From: Acidobacteriota bacterium
Lineage (GTDB): Bacteria; Acidobacteriota; Blastocatellia; Pyrinomonadales; Pyrinomonadaceae
NCBI GenBank assembly: GCA_019639135.1
Contig: JAHBSL010000009.1
Coordinates: forward strand, 84,715 to 148,714
DNA: 64,000 nt
Direction of reading: 5' to 3'
Under the pieces are notes generated by a model. That model was not told where the DNA came from. It made no database searches and was given only the letters and a program-made list of their open reading frames with translations. Shown here piece after piece: positions 18,150 to 28,048 of this stretch (positions are counted from its first letter, which is position 1; each line of letters begins with the position of its first letter). Both the position numbers and the translations under genes were made by a program.

Positions 18150-18887
18150 ATGAGAAGGTTTGAACTTATTTTGATTGCGATATTTGCACCCGTAATGCTC
18201 GCCGGCGTGGCGTGCGGGCAGACGGAGAAAAACAAAACTACGGTTCCGGCTGAAACGCCGGCACCGTTGCAGGAAAAAGGAAAGACCCTCACCTACAACT
18301 TCGACCAGGATGCGGCGGGCAATCTGCCCGCCAAGTTCCACGACGCGCTGACCGGGAAAGGTTCGCAGGGGAAATGGGAGATCCAAGCCGACCCGACCGC
18401 GCCGTCGGGGCCGAACGTCCTCGCCCAAACTTCCGCCGACAGAACCAAAAACCGGTTCCCCGTCGCGATGTCCGATGAAGGCTCGTTTCTCGATCTGGAT
18501 CTGAGCGTGAAATTCAAGCCGATCAGCGGGAAGGTGGACCAGGCGGCCGGGCTCGTCTGGCGTTACATGGACGCGAACAATTACTACATCGCACGGGCGA
18601 ACGCCCGCGAAGGCAATGTTGTGATGTACAAAGTGGAGAACGGCGTGCGGACCGATCTGCCGGTCAAAGGCGAGGGCAGAACTTACGGGAAGAAGGCGAA
18701 AGTGCCGGCCAACGAGTGGAGCAGCCTCCGGATCGTGATGGTTGGGAACCTGGCGGAAGTTCATCTCAATGGAGCGAAACTTTTCGAGGTCGAGGACGAG
18801 ACCTTCAAGGATGCCGGCAAGGTTGGCTTGTGGACGAAAGCCGATTCGGTCACGTATTTCGATGATTTAAGCGTCACGGCGAAATAG
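18150..18887 (+). CDS. DUF1080-like lipoprotein, paralogue B
   Basis: A 245-aa lipoprotein from ATG 18150, chosen because AAAGGAG is at the right distance; the frame stays open upstream to 18027 without another good site. The lipobox ends LAGVAC at about residue 22. The body is a close paralogue of 15400-16161: both share FKPISGKVDQAAGLVW, the LPVKGEGRTYGK loop and the ending GLWTKADSVT. The pair most likely arose by local duplication. It is followed by the ferric ABC importer, so a ligand linked to metal stress is possible but unproven. Confidence 0.7.
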   Translation: MRRFELILIAIFAPVMLAGVACGQTEKNKTTVPAETPAPLQEKGKTLTYNFDQDAAGNLPAKFHDALTGKGSQGKWEIQADPTAPSGPNVLAQTSADRTKNRFPVAMSDEGSFLDLDLSVKFKPISGKVDQAAGLVWRYMDANNYYIARANAREGNVVMYKVENGVRTDLPVKGEGRTYGKKAKVPANEWSSLRIVMVGNLAEVHLNGAKLFEVEDETFKDAGKVGLWTKADSVTYFDDLSVTAK

Positions 18888-18899
18888 GAGGATTCTTCT

Positions 18900-19964
18900 G
18901 TGAAGAGAATTATCGAATATCGAACTCTGTTTTGGCTGCTCGGCGTTTCGCTTTTGAGTTTCGCGTGCGGCTCGCCGCCCGGGACAGAAAATACAACCCT
19001 CAACAATTCCGCGCCGAAACCGAATGCGGAAGTGACGATCTACGTCTCGACCGACCGCGTTTTTTCCGAACCGATCCTGCGGGACTATGAAGCGAGCACC
19101 GGTGTGAGAGTTAACGTCGTGTACGACACCGAAGAAACAAAATCGACCGGGCTCGCCAACAAGTTGCTCGCGGAAAAGAATCGCCCGCAGGCGGACGTTT
19201 TCTGGTCGAACGAGCCGGTCAGGACTTTAGTTTTGAAAAAGAACGGGGTTCTGGCTGCTTACAGATCGCCGCAAGCGGAAGGCATTCCGGCGAACTTCAA
19301 AGATCCGGAGGGGTTTTGGACGGGGTTCTCGGCGCGCTCCCGCGTGATCGTTTACAACACGGATCTGGTCAAACCGGACGAAGCTCCGAAGTCGATTTTC
19401 GATTTGACCGATCCGAAGTGGAAAGGGCAGGTGGCGATCGCCGACCCGCGTTTCGGTTCGACTTCCTTCCACGTCGCGGCGCTCTACGCCGAACTCGGCG
19501 ACGAGAAAGCGGACGATTTCTTCCGCAAGCTGAAAGCCAACGAAGTTAAGATCGTTCCCGGGAATTCGGTCGTGCGCGACATGGTCGCCCGCGGCGAAGT
19601 GAAAGTCGGTTTGACCGACACCGACGACGTGAACGTCGCGCTCGAGGACAAACAGCCAGTCAGCATGGTGTTCCCCGACCGCGACCGTCTAGGCGTCCCG
19701 ATCATGCCGAACATGGTTTCGCTGATAAACAACGCGCCGCACCCCGAAGAAGGAAAGCGTTTGATCGATCACCTGCTCTCGGCGGAGGTCGAGCGAAAAC
19801 TGGCACAGTCCGAAGCGGTGCAGATCCCGCTGCGCGAAGGCGTCGAGCCGCCGAAAAACATCCCGCCGCTCTCTTCATTCAAGCCGATGACGCTCGATTA
19901 CGGCAAAGCGGCCGACCGCGTGGAGGACGTAACGCGGCGTCTGCAGGACATTTTGGGGTTGTAG
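18900..19964 (+). CDS. Ferric-iron ABC transporter substrate-binding lipoprotein (FbpA-like)
   Basis: A 354-aa protein from a GTG start behind AGGAGG. The lipobox Cys is residue 23 (LLSFAC). The mature part begins VTIYVSTDRVFSEPIL, and later shows QADVFWSNEP and TDTDDVNVALE, all typical of the Fe3+/thiamine-type class of binding proteins. Iron ligands in this group are often two adjacent Tyr residues; here such a pair is not obvious, so the exact ligand may be another cation or chelate. It heads the binding protein-permease-ATPase operon that continues to 22289. Confidence 0.8.
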   Translation: MKRIIEYRTLFWLLGVSLLSFACGSPPGTENTTLNNSAPKPNAEVTIYVSTDRVFSEPILRDYEASTGVRVNVVYDTEETKSTGLANKLLAEKNRPQADVFWSNEPVRTLVLKKNGVLAAYRSPQAEGIPANFKDPEGFWTGFSARSRVIVYNTDLVKPDEAPKSIFDLTDPKWKGQVAIADPRFGSTSFHVAALYAELGDEKADDFFRKLKANEVKIVPGNSVVRDMVARGEVKVGLTDTDDVNVALEDKQPVSMVFPDRDRLGVPIMPNMVSLINNAPHPEEGKRLIDHLLSAEVERKLAQSEAVQIPLREGVEPPKNIPPLSSFKPMTLDYGKAADRVEDVTRRLQDILGL

Positions 19965-19992
19965 GCTCGGAAACCGAATTCGCGTCCGGAAC

Positions 19993-21597
19993 ATGGAGTC
20001 AGTCTTAAAGAATAGCGAATTACGACGTTCGGCGATCATTCGCTGGCGTCTGACATTTCGCGGGGTGATTTTCCTCGCGGCAGCGGTCGTGTTTTTTTGT
20101 TTTTCCGTGTTGCCGGTCGGCTACATGCTGGCTTTGTCGCTCATCGATGAACGAGGCGATTTCGGTCTTGAAAATTACCGGACACTGCTCGCCTTCGACT
20201 CGCGGCAGCGCGGGCTGCTTCTCAACAGCGCGGCGCTGGGCTTCGGCGCTGCCAGCCTTTCGACCGTGATCGGTGTCCCGCTTGGCTTGCTGCTCGCCCG
20301 CGGCGAATTCGCCTTCAAACGATTCTGGCGTTTCGGGCTGGTCGTTCCACTGGTCATTCCGCCTTATATTTTCGCGCTCTCGTGGATTTTACTGCTCGGC
20401 GGGCTGGTGCCCGGATTTGTTTACAGTGTGTTCGGGACAGTTGCGATTTTGGGCTTGTGTTTTTATCCGCTTCCGATGCTTGCGACGGAGGCGGCCCTGC
20501 GAAGCGTGGACGGTCGAATGGAGGAGGCGGCTTTGCTCGCCGCGCCACCCTTTCGAGTTTTTTGGCGGATCACGCTGCCGCTGGTCGCGCCGGTCGTTTC
20601 GGCTGCCTTTTTGATAGTGTTTGTTCTTTCGGTGGCGGAATTCGGCGTTCCCGGTCTGCTACGCGTGCGCGTTTACACGACGGAGGTGTTCACGGCTTTC
20701 GCCGCGCTTTACGATTTCGGGGCGGCGACCGCGCTGGCCGTTCCGGCGTCATTGGTGACGCTCGCGGCGGCGGTTTTCGTGGCGAAGATCATCGGCGAAA
20801 AAACTCTCGTCGGCAGGAGGCAAAGCTCGTCGGCGTTGAACATGACGAGCGGCGGTTCGAGGCTCGTTTTATTGGCGGCGGGGATGATTTTCGTCGCGAC
20901 ATGTTTGCTTCCGGCTGTGGTACTGCTTTCGGAAGCCTTCCGCATCAGGAATTTGTCAAGCGTAGTTTTGGAGTCCGGCGCGGCGATCGCGAACAGTCTG
21001 CTGCTTTCGGCAATCGGCGCAACACTGGTCATCGCCGTTTCGGTTATTCTCGGTTACGCCCGCGGCCGCGCGGGAACGAATTGGAATTGGCTCGCCGACG
21101 TCGTTTTCGTCGTCATCTTCGCCGTGCCGAGCACCGTCGTCGGGGTTGGGATCATCGGACTCTGGAACCGCGGCGGCCTGGAGATGGTCTATACCAGTCA
21201 GGCGATCATCGTGGTTGGTTATCTTGCCCGTTTTACGCCGGTCGCGGCTCTTATTTTGGGCGGCATCGTCCGGCAGATCCCTTACTCGATCGAAGAGGCG
21301 GCGGCGATTTCGGGGGCGAGCTGGCCGCGGATTTTCGGCCGGATCGTTTTGCCGAATGTGAGAAACGGCATCGTCGGGACGTGGCTGATCATTTTCATTT
21401 TCGCCTTCGGCGAACTCGGGACGACGCTGCTCGTCGCGCCGCCTGGGGAGACGACGCTGCCCGTGCGGATCTACACCATCATCGCCAACACGCCGCCCAG
21501 CGAAGTCGCCGCGCTCGCCCTTTTGCAGATCTCCTTCGTCCTGCTTCCTCTGGCGTTTTTGATTTTATGGCGAAGCCGGGAGAAGAGAACCGCGTGA
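19993..21597 (+). CDS. Ferric-iron type ABC transporter permease (FbpB-like, fused double unit)
   Basis: A 534-aa inner-membrane protein with about 12 helices in two homologous halves. Each half ends in an EAA coupling loop: MEEAALLAAPPFRVFWRITLP near 176-196 and IEEAAAISGASWPRIFGRIVLP near 433-454. This duplicated layout is characteristic of FbpB/ThiP permeases. It lies between its binding protein and ATPase, and its stop overlaps the ATPase start (GTGA). Confidence 0.9.
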   Translation: MESVLKNSELRRSAIIRWRLTFRGVIFLAAAVVFFCFSVLPVGYMLALSLIDERGDFGLENYRTLLAFDSRQRGLLLNSAALGFGAASLSTVIGVPLGLLLARGEFAFKRFWRFGLVVPLVIPPYIFALSWILLLGGLVPGFVYSVFGTVAILGLCFYPLPMLATEAALRSVDGRMEEAALLAAPPFRVFWRITLPLVAPVVSAAFLIVFVLSVAEFGVPGLLRVRVYTTEVFTAFAALYDFGAATALAVPASLVTLAAAVFVAKIIGEKTLVGRRQSSSALNMTSGGSRLVLLAAGMIFVATCLLPAVVLLSEAFRIRNLSSVVLESGAAIANSLLLSAIGATLVIAVSVILGYARGRAGTNWNWLADVVFVVIFAVPSTVVGVGIIGLWNRGGLEMVYTSQAIIVVGYLARFTPVAALILGGIVRQIPYSIEEAAAISGASWPRIFGRIVLPNVRNGIVGTWLIIFIFAFGELGTTLLVAPPGETTLPVRIYTIIANTPPSEVAALALLQISFVLLPLAFLILWRSREKRTA

Positions 21598-22289
21598 GTG
21601 AAAGCCCGTTTCTGCGAATTGTGGGAGTCTCCAAATCGTTCGGTGGGCGGGCGATACTCAAGAATCTTTCGCTTGAAGTAGCGCAGGGCGAATCAGTCGT
21701 CCTTGTGGGACCGAGCGGCTGCGGGAAAACGACACTTTTGCGGATGATCGCCGGTCTTGAAACGCCGGACGCGGGGGAAATTTATCTCGACGGCGAGTGC
21801 GTTGCCGCAGGAGGACAAAATCTGGTTCCGCCTTTCGTGCGCAGGATCGGGTTCGTTTTTCAAGACCTCGCTCTCTGGACCCATTTGACGGTCGAAGGGA
21901 ATCTGCGGTTTGTTCTTTCGTCGCGCAAAGTCCCGAAGACAGAACACGCCAAGCGCATCGAGGAAATGTTAAGTCTGGTGCGGATGAAAGGCTTCGCCGA
22001 AAAATACCCGGGCAAGCTTTCGGGCGGCGAGCAGCAGCGGGTCGCCCTCGCGCGTGCCCTGATCGGCGGCTCGCGCCTGCTTTTGCTGGACGAGCCGCTC
22101 TCGAGTCTCGATGCGGATTTGCGAGGCGAATTGCGCGACGAACTCATCCGTATCCAGAAACGTCTGCGCATCACAACCGTCTCCGTCACGCACGACGAAG
22201 CGGAAGCGCGGGTGCTCGCAGATCGGATCGTGAAATTGAAGGATGGAGAAATCGAGAGCATCACGATTGTGAAACCGGAAATACGTTGA
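21594..22289 (+). CDS. ABC transporter ATPase of the ferric-type importer (FbpC-like)
   Basis: A 231-aa ATPase from the GTG at 21594, which overlaps the permease stop; an in-frame ATG at 21567 is an alternative (240 aa). All motifs are present: Walker A GPSGCGKT, Q-loop (FVFQDLALW), signature LSGGEQQR, Walker B LLLLDEPLS and the switch His in VTHDEAEA. It lacks the C-terminal regulatory extension seen in longer FbpC/PotA proteins. It energises the permease encoded just upstream. Confidence 0.92.
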   Translation: MSESPFLRIVGVSKSFGGRAILKNLSLEVAQGESVVLVGPSGCGKTTLLRMIAGLETPDAGEIYLDGECVAAGGQNLVPPFVRRIGFVFQDLALWTHLTVEGNLRFVLSSRKVPKTEHAKRIEEMLSLVRMKGFAEKYPGKLSGGEQQRVALARALIGGSRLLLLDEPLSSLDADLRGELRDELIRIQKRLRITTVSVTHDEAEARVLADRIVKLKDGEIESITIVKPEIR

Positions 22290-22298
22290 TTCGGCCTC

Positions 22299-24497
22299 AT
22301 GAAACCCTTACTTCCTTTAGCCATCTTCGTTATCACTTACTTTCCCGCTGTTCCGATCTTCGGGCAGAGCGGTTCACCGGGGAACAGCGTAAAGATTTCC
22401 CGTGCCAGCGGGGAGATCGAAATCGACGGCGTGCTGGACGAAGCGGCTTGGGCATCGGCGCCGGCCGTCAAGGAGTTCCGTCAGCAAGAACCGAACGAAG
22501 GCGAAGCGGCGACGGAAAAAACCGAGGTTCGCGTTTTGTTCGACGACAAAAATCTCTATTTCGGGATCCGCGCTTTCGACTCGCAAGCCTCCAAAGTCAA
22601 CGCACGCGACTTGGTACGCGATTCCTCATTCTCGAACGACGACAAGGTGGAAATCCTGCTGGACACCTACCACGATCGCCGCAACGCTTTCCGCTTCGCC
22701 GTCAACCCCCTCGGCGTTCAGCAGGATGCCCTCATCACGGACGAAGGGCGCGACGTGAACCTCTCATGGGACACCAGCTGGATAACGGAGAGCAGCAGGG
22801 ATGAGAGCGGCTGGACGGTCGAGGTTGCGATCCCTCTGACGAGCCTGCGCTTCAAGGAAGGGCTGGATGTGTGGGGCTTCAACCTCGCCCGGATCATCCG
22901 ACGGAAGAATGAAGAAGTGCTATGGGCGAGTTGGCAGCGCGAATTTGGGCTCGAAAGAGTATCTCAAGCGGGAGAGCTCACCGGGGTCGGTGCGATCAAA
23001 AGGCGAAGGCTTTTAGAGATCAAGCCATACGTCACCGGCGGCTGGCGGCAGGGAACGCCGAAAATCGGTAGACTGGGCTTTGACGCCGGGCTTCGCGGCA
23101 CGGGCGGCTTGGAAGTGGCCCGGATCGGTATCACCCCCTCGCTAACGGCCGAATTCACGGTCAACCCCGATTTCGGCCAGGCGGAAGTGGACCAACAGGT
23201 CGTCAACCTCTCACGGTTTTCGATTTTCTTCCCCGAAAAACGCGACTTCTTTCTCGAAAACGCCGGCATATTTCTTTTCGGGCGGGAAGAGAGCAACCAA
23301 CTGTTCTTCACTCGCCGGATCGGTCTGACCGAAAGGGGCGAGCCGGTGCCGATAGATTACGGGGCCAAGATCACGGGGAAGGTCGGTAAATACAACGTCG
23401 GGTTTTTGCAAGTCGGGACCCGTCAACTTGGCGACCAGCAGTCGGTGTTCGGGATTCCGCGTCAGCAATTCACAGTCGCCCGTGTCAAACGCGACATTTT
23501 CGGGCGCTCCTCAATCGGTGCGATGTTCGTCAACCGGCAAGGCGGTCAATTCACAAGTGTCGCCGATCCGGCGGGCTTGACCCGTTACCACCGCGCGGCC
23601 GGAGTCGATGCGGAGCTCAACATCACCGACCATTTTCGGGTGCACACCTTCTTGATGGGGACGGTGAACCCCGGCGTGAAATCGAGCTTTCTGTCGGGGC
23701 GCGTGGACTCGCGCTACGAGGACGACAATTTCCGCTTCATCGGGGTGTACGAGGACATCGGGAGCAACTTCCGCCCCGAAGTCGGTTTCGTCGAACGCAA
23801 TGGGATCAGGCAGTATTTCGGGCAAGCCGCCTACAAGCCTCGGCCGCGCTTCATCCCGTTCGTCCGGTCGATGGAGTTCGAGACTCAAATCGAGTATTAC
23901 GAAGACCGCAAGGGGCGACTCTCGACCAGACAAACCGAATTGTCTTGGGAGACGGAATTTAAGAATTCCGCCGTCTTCTTTTTTCGTCCGATCGAGGATG
24001 TGACCGACCGGTTGACCGAACCGTTCGAGATTCGGCCGGGGATCGTGATCCCCGCCGGTTTGTACCGTTTCAACCGTCCGAGGGTCGAGTTCGCCAGCGA
24101 CCAGAGCAGGAAGATCGTTTTCACCGGCCGTTACAAGTGGGGAGATTTTTATTCGGGCAAGCGCGACGAGTACTCGGTCGGCATCGCGTACCGCCCGAAC
24201 AAACACTTATTGTTCGATTTCTCGGACAACTACAACGACGTGCGGCTCCCGCAGGGCGACTTCACGACCAATCTGTTCGCGGGCAGGGTGAACTACAATT
24301 TATCCCGGAAAATGTTGACCTCCGCCCTGCTCCAACTCAATTCCGCCGCGCAGATCTCGGCACTCAATGTCCGGTTCCGTTACATCTACCGGCCGAACAG
24401 CGATTTCTTCATCATCTACAATCAGACAACCGGTAAGGGGCTCGAACGCGCATCGTACAGTCTGCAAATGAAAATGACGTACGATTTTACGTTTTGA
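22299..24497 (+). CDS. DUF5916 outer-membrane protein with CBM9-like N-terminal domain
   Basis: A 732-aa protein with a signal peptide (cleavage near residue 23, IFGQ). Residues about 32-215 are a CBM9-like beta-sandwich (IDGVLDEAAWASAP and VRVLFDDKNLYFGIRAFD). From about 235 it is a DUF5916 beta-barrel with alternating strands, and it ends in Phe (MKMTYDFTF), the usual C-terminal signal for barrel insertion. The family is common in Bacteroidota and Acidobacteriota; its function is unknown, perhaps carbohydrate or peptide handling at the surface. It follows the ABC ATPase by 9 bases and may be co-transcribed. Confidence 0.82.
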   Translation: MKPLLPLAIFVITYFPAVPIFGQSGSPGNSVKISRASGEIEIDGVLDEAAWASAPAVKEFRQQEPNEGEAATEKTEVRVLFDDKNLYFGIRAFDSQASKVNARDLVRDSSFSNDDKVEILLDTYHDRRNAFRFAVNPLGVQQDALITDEGRDVNLSWDTSWITESSRDESGWTVEVAIPLTSLRFKEGLDVWGFNLARIIRRKNEEVLWASWQREFGLERVSQAGELTGVGAIKRRRLLEIKPYVTGGWRQGTPKIGRLGFDAGLRGTGGLEVARIGITPSLTAEFTVNPDFGQAEVDQQVVNLSRFSIFFPEKRDFFLENAGIFLFGREESNQLFFTRRIGLTERGEPVPIDYGAKITGKVGKYNVGFLQVGTRQLGDQQSVFGIPRQQFTVARVKRDIFGRSSIGAMFVNRQGGQFTSVADPAGLTRYHRAAGVDAELNITDHFRVHTFLMGTVNPGVKSSFLSGRVDSRYEDDNFRFIGVYEDIGSNFRPEVGFVERNGIRQYFGQAAYKPRPRFIPFVRSMEFETQIEYYEDRKGRLSTRQTELSWETEFKNSAVFFFRPIEDVTDRLTEPFEIRPGIVIPAGLYRFNRPRVEFASDQSRKIVFTGRYKWGDFYSGKRDEYSVGIAYRPNKHLLFDFSDNYNDVRLPQGDFTTNLFAGRVNYNLSRKMLTSALLQLNSAAQISALNVRFRYIYRPNSDFFIIYNQTTGKGLERASYSLQMKMTYDFTF

Positions 24498-24517
24498 GAA
24501 GTGCTTCCGCAGTCCCG

Positions 24518-26785
24518 TTACTGGGGATTGTCGGGCGAATTTGGCTGCCCAGACGCCGGCCATCGTGTTTTTAGTTCTTCAACTATTTCGTCAGCAATCC
24601 GCAGAGCCAGGGCCGAAATCGTCAATGAAGGATTAACCCCCAACGCTGTCGGGATTATCGACGCGTCGGCGATGTACAAACCCTCATAATAGGGGCGCCC
24701 GCCAGTTTTCGACTTGTCAAACACCCGGCCGAATTCGTCAACAACACCGCCGGTTGCGTCATGGGCCATACGACAACCGCCCAATGGGTGACTGAGCGCG
24801 ATCGACTTGTTGCCGACCGAGTCGGCGACATCGGTCAGAAAAGGATTGAAGAACTTATAATCCGAACCGTCGGGCCGAAGTTTCTCGGCTAGCCGCGCCA
24901 GGGTCCTTTCGACGGCTGCATAGATTCCATCGTCCCAAAATCTCGCGCCGCCCGGTTTCTTCACTCTCAGTGTCGTCTCACCATTGCCCTGCCCGAGAGT
25001 GAATTGCGCGTCGGCTCCATCGCGCCCCATACCGACCACGCAAATCATATTGGACACAAGCTCTTCTTCCGAGCGGAACGTTTGTCCCCGCTCCCGATAG
25101 TTCGAAAAAAAATCTCGGAAGTACTGAACGCTGCGCTTTTTAAGGTATCTCAAAGCGGCGTGGAGGATGAACACTTCTCCTGTGTTACCCCTGCTCAACG
25201 ACTGGATAAGCGGAACGCCCTCACCGATGACTGACGCCAGCGCGGGCGGAACACCTGGATCCTCGATCGTATGGAAATACTCGGTATCGGGAGTGGACGT
25301 TCCGTCAGGGCCGTCGTCGCCCGTACCGCGCTCGTTCGTATTGAAATGAGCGAACGACGTGGTCACGGGGCCGCGGACAATGCTCGCACGGTTCTTCGTC
25401 TTTTCAAGAAACGCTAAGTAGTCCCCGTTGGTGGAGAAGCCGTAGCCGACCTTTTCGCTCAAGTTCGGCAAGGCATCAGCCCTTTCTTTCGAGCGCAGCA
25501 TGATCTCATTGGTCCCGATGCAACCTGCCGCGACGACGACCATGTCCGCCCGAACCGTTTGATCATTGAAAAGCGATGGGTCATCTTTCCGACGCTGGAT
25601 GAACCTAACCTCGTAACCGCCACCCGGAAGAGCGCGAATCACATCGACCTCCGCCAGAGCTTTGATCTCGAGATTTTCTTTATAAAGCGGGTCCGGGTGA
25701 TTAGGCGTACCCAGCGCAGCCGCCATCAGTTGCTTGTTCAAGGTGTGACGTGCTCCGGGCAAACAGCCGACGTTGCAGCGGCTTTGGCGCTCGCAATAGT
25801 TTTTCGCCTTGCTCCCGTCAACCGGATAATTAGGAGGTGGAAATGTCGATCCCAACGGTGAGTTTTCCGATGTCAGGTCGTTGATGGACAGAACGACCGC
25901 TCCGTAGTCGCGCGTCAGACCGTGCATGGCCGTCTGAAAGACGCGCGCCCGGTCAAGCCACAGTCGGTTTTGGTTCTCCGGCGGGTTCTTATCAGATTCT
26001 TCGATGCTTATTTGTTTGAGTCCCGGAATATCGTTCTGGGTGGGCGTTTTGAAATGCGGATCGAGCCTCGCCGTTCGCGTGACGATGCTGCTGAGACCGG
26101 TGTTGACCATCGTGTCCAAAATCGCTTCCTTTTCTTCCTTGCTTAAATCCGTCAAATCACCAAGGAGCGGAAACCGATTCGCCTTCCTTGCTCCAAGCAT
26201 CGAAACCACGCTGTAGCCGATGGCGTGTCGTGCCAGATCGTAATACTTCTGGCGCGTTGTCTCGTCCCAAGTGGTGACCCAGCGTTCGTCGTCGAAGATA
26301 AAATCGGGCGGGGCTATCGTTATATTCGAGTATACGAGCGAACCGCCGCCGACCCCGCTTGCGCGAATGACCGTGATGCCGTCGCTCTTGCCGCCGAACA
26401 GTCCGAGAAAGCCGCGTGTGCCGAATCGGGTTAAGTCGAACAGTCCGTCCTCGTTTCTGAAACGCTTGAAGAGCCGAGTAAAGATATTGACGTCCTTGGT
26501 GCGGCGGAAGCAGCGGGTGAAAATGTCTATAAATCCTCGGAAATGATTCTGCGAAGACCAAAACTGAACCGGCTGGCCCGCTTTGGCGAGATGCTCGGCA
26601 GCGCGTACCTCCTTGTCTTGCACGGTGCTGACCGGTGTCGTCCACCACGTTCCGCGCTCCAGAATTAGAACTTTCTCCTTCTTTCCTCGCTCCTTGAAGG
26701 CATCAGCCAACGGCAAAGCAGTCATTGTCCCACCGAAGCCCGACCCTATAACTACGACTCTGTAATGCGGCGTTTCTTCTTTCAT
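24518..26785 (-). CDS. GMC-type FAD oxidoreductase (cholesterol oxidase-like)
   Basis: A 755-aa protein from ATG 26785, which has AGGAG 9 bases upstream; the frame is open further to 26857 but without a better start. It begins with a Rossmann FAD motif (VVVIGSGFGG, residues 10-19). It has an internal cysteine cluster (CERQSRCNVGC) seen in long cholesterol-oxidase-like GMC proteins, the HPLGGC motif near 665, and the C-terminal FAD segment GLYIADASIIPTALGVNPSLT. It oxidises an alcohol or sterol-like substrate; the actual substrate is unknown. It converges on the DUF5916 gene with only 20 bases between the stops. Confidence 0.85.
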   Translation of the reverse strand: MKEETPHYRVVVIGSGFGGTMTALPLADAFKERGKKEKVLILERGTWWTTPVSTVQDKEVRAAEHLAKAGQPVQFWSSQNHFRGFIDIFTRCFRRTKDVNIFTRLFKRFRNEDGLFDLTRFGTRGFLGLFGGKSDGITVIRASGVGGGSLVYSNITIAPPDFIFDDERWVTTWDETTRQKYYDLARHAIGYSVVSMLGARKANRFPLLGDLTDLSKEEKEAILDTMVNTGLSSIVTRTARLDPHFKTPTQNDIPGLKQISIEESDKNPPENQNRLWLDRARVFQTAMHGLTRDYGAVVLSINDLTSENSPLGSTFPPPNYPVDGSKAKNYCERQSRCNVGCLPGARHTLNKQLMAAALGTPNHPDPLYKENLEIKALAEVDVIRALPGGGYEVRFIQRRKDDPSLFNDQTVRADMVVVAAGCIGTNEIMLRSKERADALPNLSEKVGYGFSTNGDYLAFLEKTKNRASIVRGPVTTSFAHFNTNERGTGDDGPDGTSTPDTEYFHTIEDPGVPPALASVIGEGVPLIQSLSRGNTGEVFILHAALRYLKKRSVQYFRDFFSNYRERGQTFRSEEELVSNMICVVGMGRDGADAQFTLGQGNGETTLRVKKPGGARFWDDGIYAAVERTLARLAEKLRPDGSDYKFFNPFLTDVADSVGNKSIALSHPLGGCRMAHDATGGVVDEFGRVFDKSKTGGRPYYEGLYIADASIIPTALGVNPSLTISALALRIADEIVEELKTRWPASGQPNSPDNPQ

Positions 26786-26866
26786 GCGATTTGGCTCCTG
26801 TAATCGAAAGTTGATGCGTACGATACGGATACTTAAATCTTCTTCACGGTTCACCAAGGTTGGTTC

Positions 26867-28048
26867 TTACAAATCTTGAAACGGTATTTCCCACTCGGAT
26901 ATCGGCCCGGCATTGTAACTCTCTTCGCCGAAATGGCGAATCCCGAAGACTTGCACCAGGATGCCGGGGGCCCGGATGTAAACTTTCACGAAACTCTTGT
27001 GATAGGGCGGAAGATCATGGTCCGCAAAGGCGTCAGGCAACCGTTCCAAGAGCCACGAACCGTACAGTTTTCGAGACGCCTCGCGGTTCGGATAGCATTC
27101 GAAGTCGTCCGGTTCGTCGGCCAACCGGATTCCCAAATCCGGTGGAAATCTCATGTCTTTCGCTTCGGGAATGATGTGAGTTCGCGAGAGGTACGCACCA
27201 CCGCCGCCGTTGACCAGGTGCCAAACGATCTTCCGCTTCCCGTTCGTGCTTACCGGTATGCGGTATTTCTGAAAATTGTGCGTATCGCCCGCGACAACGA
27301 GCCGATAATTGAAACGATTAACGATGTCGTTGACGTCGCGCAAACGCTCGTCGAACTGCCCGTTTGCGAAGATCGGTTTGCCGGAAATTAGAATTTTCGG
27401 CTTATCTTGTCCATCATCCGAAACTCTAAGCAGCCATTCCCTCTGGGAATCACCGATGCGCCCCTTTATCCCCGTGTCGATGAAAACCAGCCGGACGAAT
27501 CTCGTGTCAATGTAGAAATACATATTCGGCTGGAAAAACCGATTGCACCGAATCACCCGCAGCATCTTCAGCTTTTCCAGGCTTACGGTCCGTTGGTTCG
27601 GGTCCAGGCGGTGAAAAGTGTTGTCGCAGAAATGAATCATGAAGCCGGTGAGCTCGTCGTACCAATCGTGATTGCCCGGAACGGCATAAATGTCTTTCGG
27701 GTAGTTCCGGTACGGGACGTAGAATTTTTCCCGGTACTCGTGCGAACGACCGGAAGGGTAGATGACGTCGCTCGCGACTACGGAGAATTCGGTGTCGGCG
27801 CCTTCTTTTAAGAACTTATCTACGACGACCATTTGGGAAGAATCGCCTTCGCCGGTGTCGCCCATCACGATAAAGGAAAACTCGTCAGGCAAATCATCGC
27901 GACGAAAAGCAAAGTCTCGCGAGCCCGGACCCTGCGCCTGCCGCCGCGCCCATTCTTCCCGTTTCTTGTTGGTGGTGTCCCAGATGAAGGCGGTTAAATG
28001 ACGATAAGAACGCAGCCAATTTAACGGATTACCCCAACTAAAGGCCAT
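26867..28048 (-). CDS. Calcineurin-like metallophosphoesterase
   Basis: A 393-aa protein behind a strong GGAGGGG site. The metal-binding motifs are GDTGEGD (Asp64), SDVIYPSG (93-100, where Ser replaces the usual Gly of GDxxY), PGNHDW (124-129) and a late GDTHNF. It has no clear export signal. It lies 81 bases upstream of the GMC oxidoreductase on the same strand, so the two are probably co-transcribed. The substrate could be a phosphodiester or phosphomonoester; none can be named. Confidence 0.85.
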   Translation of the reverse strand: MAFSWGNPLNWLRSYRHLTAFIWDTTNKKREEWARRQAQGPGSRDFAFRRDDLPDEFSFIVMGDTGEGDSSQMVVVDKFLKEGADTEFSVVASDVIYPSGRSHEYREKFYVPYRNYPKDIYAVPGNHDWYDELTGFMIHFCDNTFHRLDPNQRTVSLEKLKMLRVIRCNRFFQPNMYFYIDTRFVRLVFIDTGIKGRIGDSQREWLLRVSDDGQDKPKILISGKPIFANGQFDERLRDVNDIVNRFNYRLVVAGDTHNFQKYRIPVSTNGKRKIVWHLVNGGGGAYLSRTHIIPEAKDMRFPPDLGIRLADEPDDFECYPNREASRKLYGSWLLERLPDAFADHDLPPYHKSFVKVYIRAPGILVQVFGIRHFGEESYNAGPISEWEIPFQDL

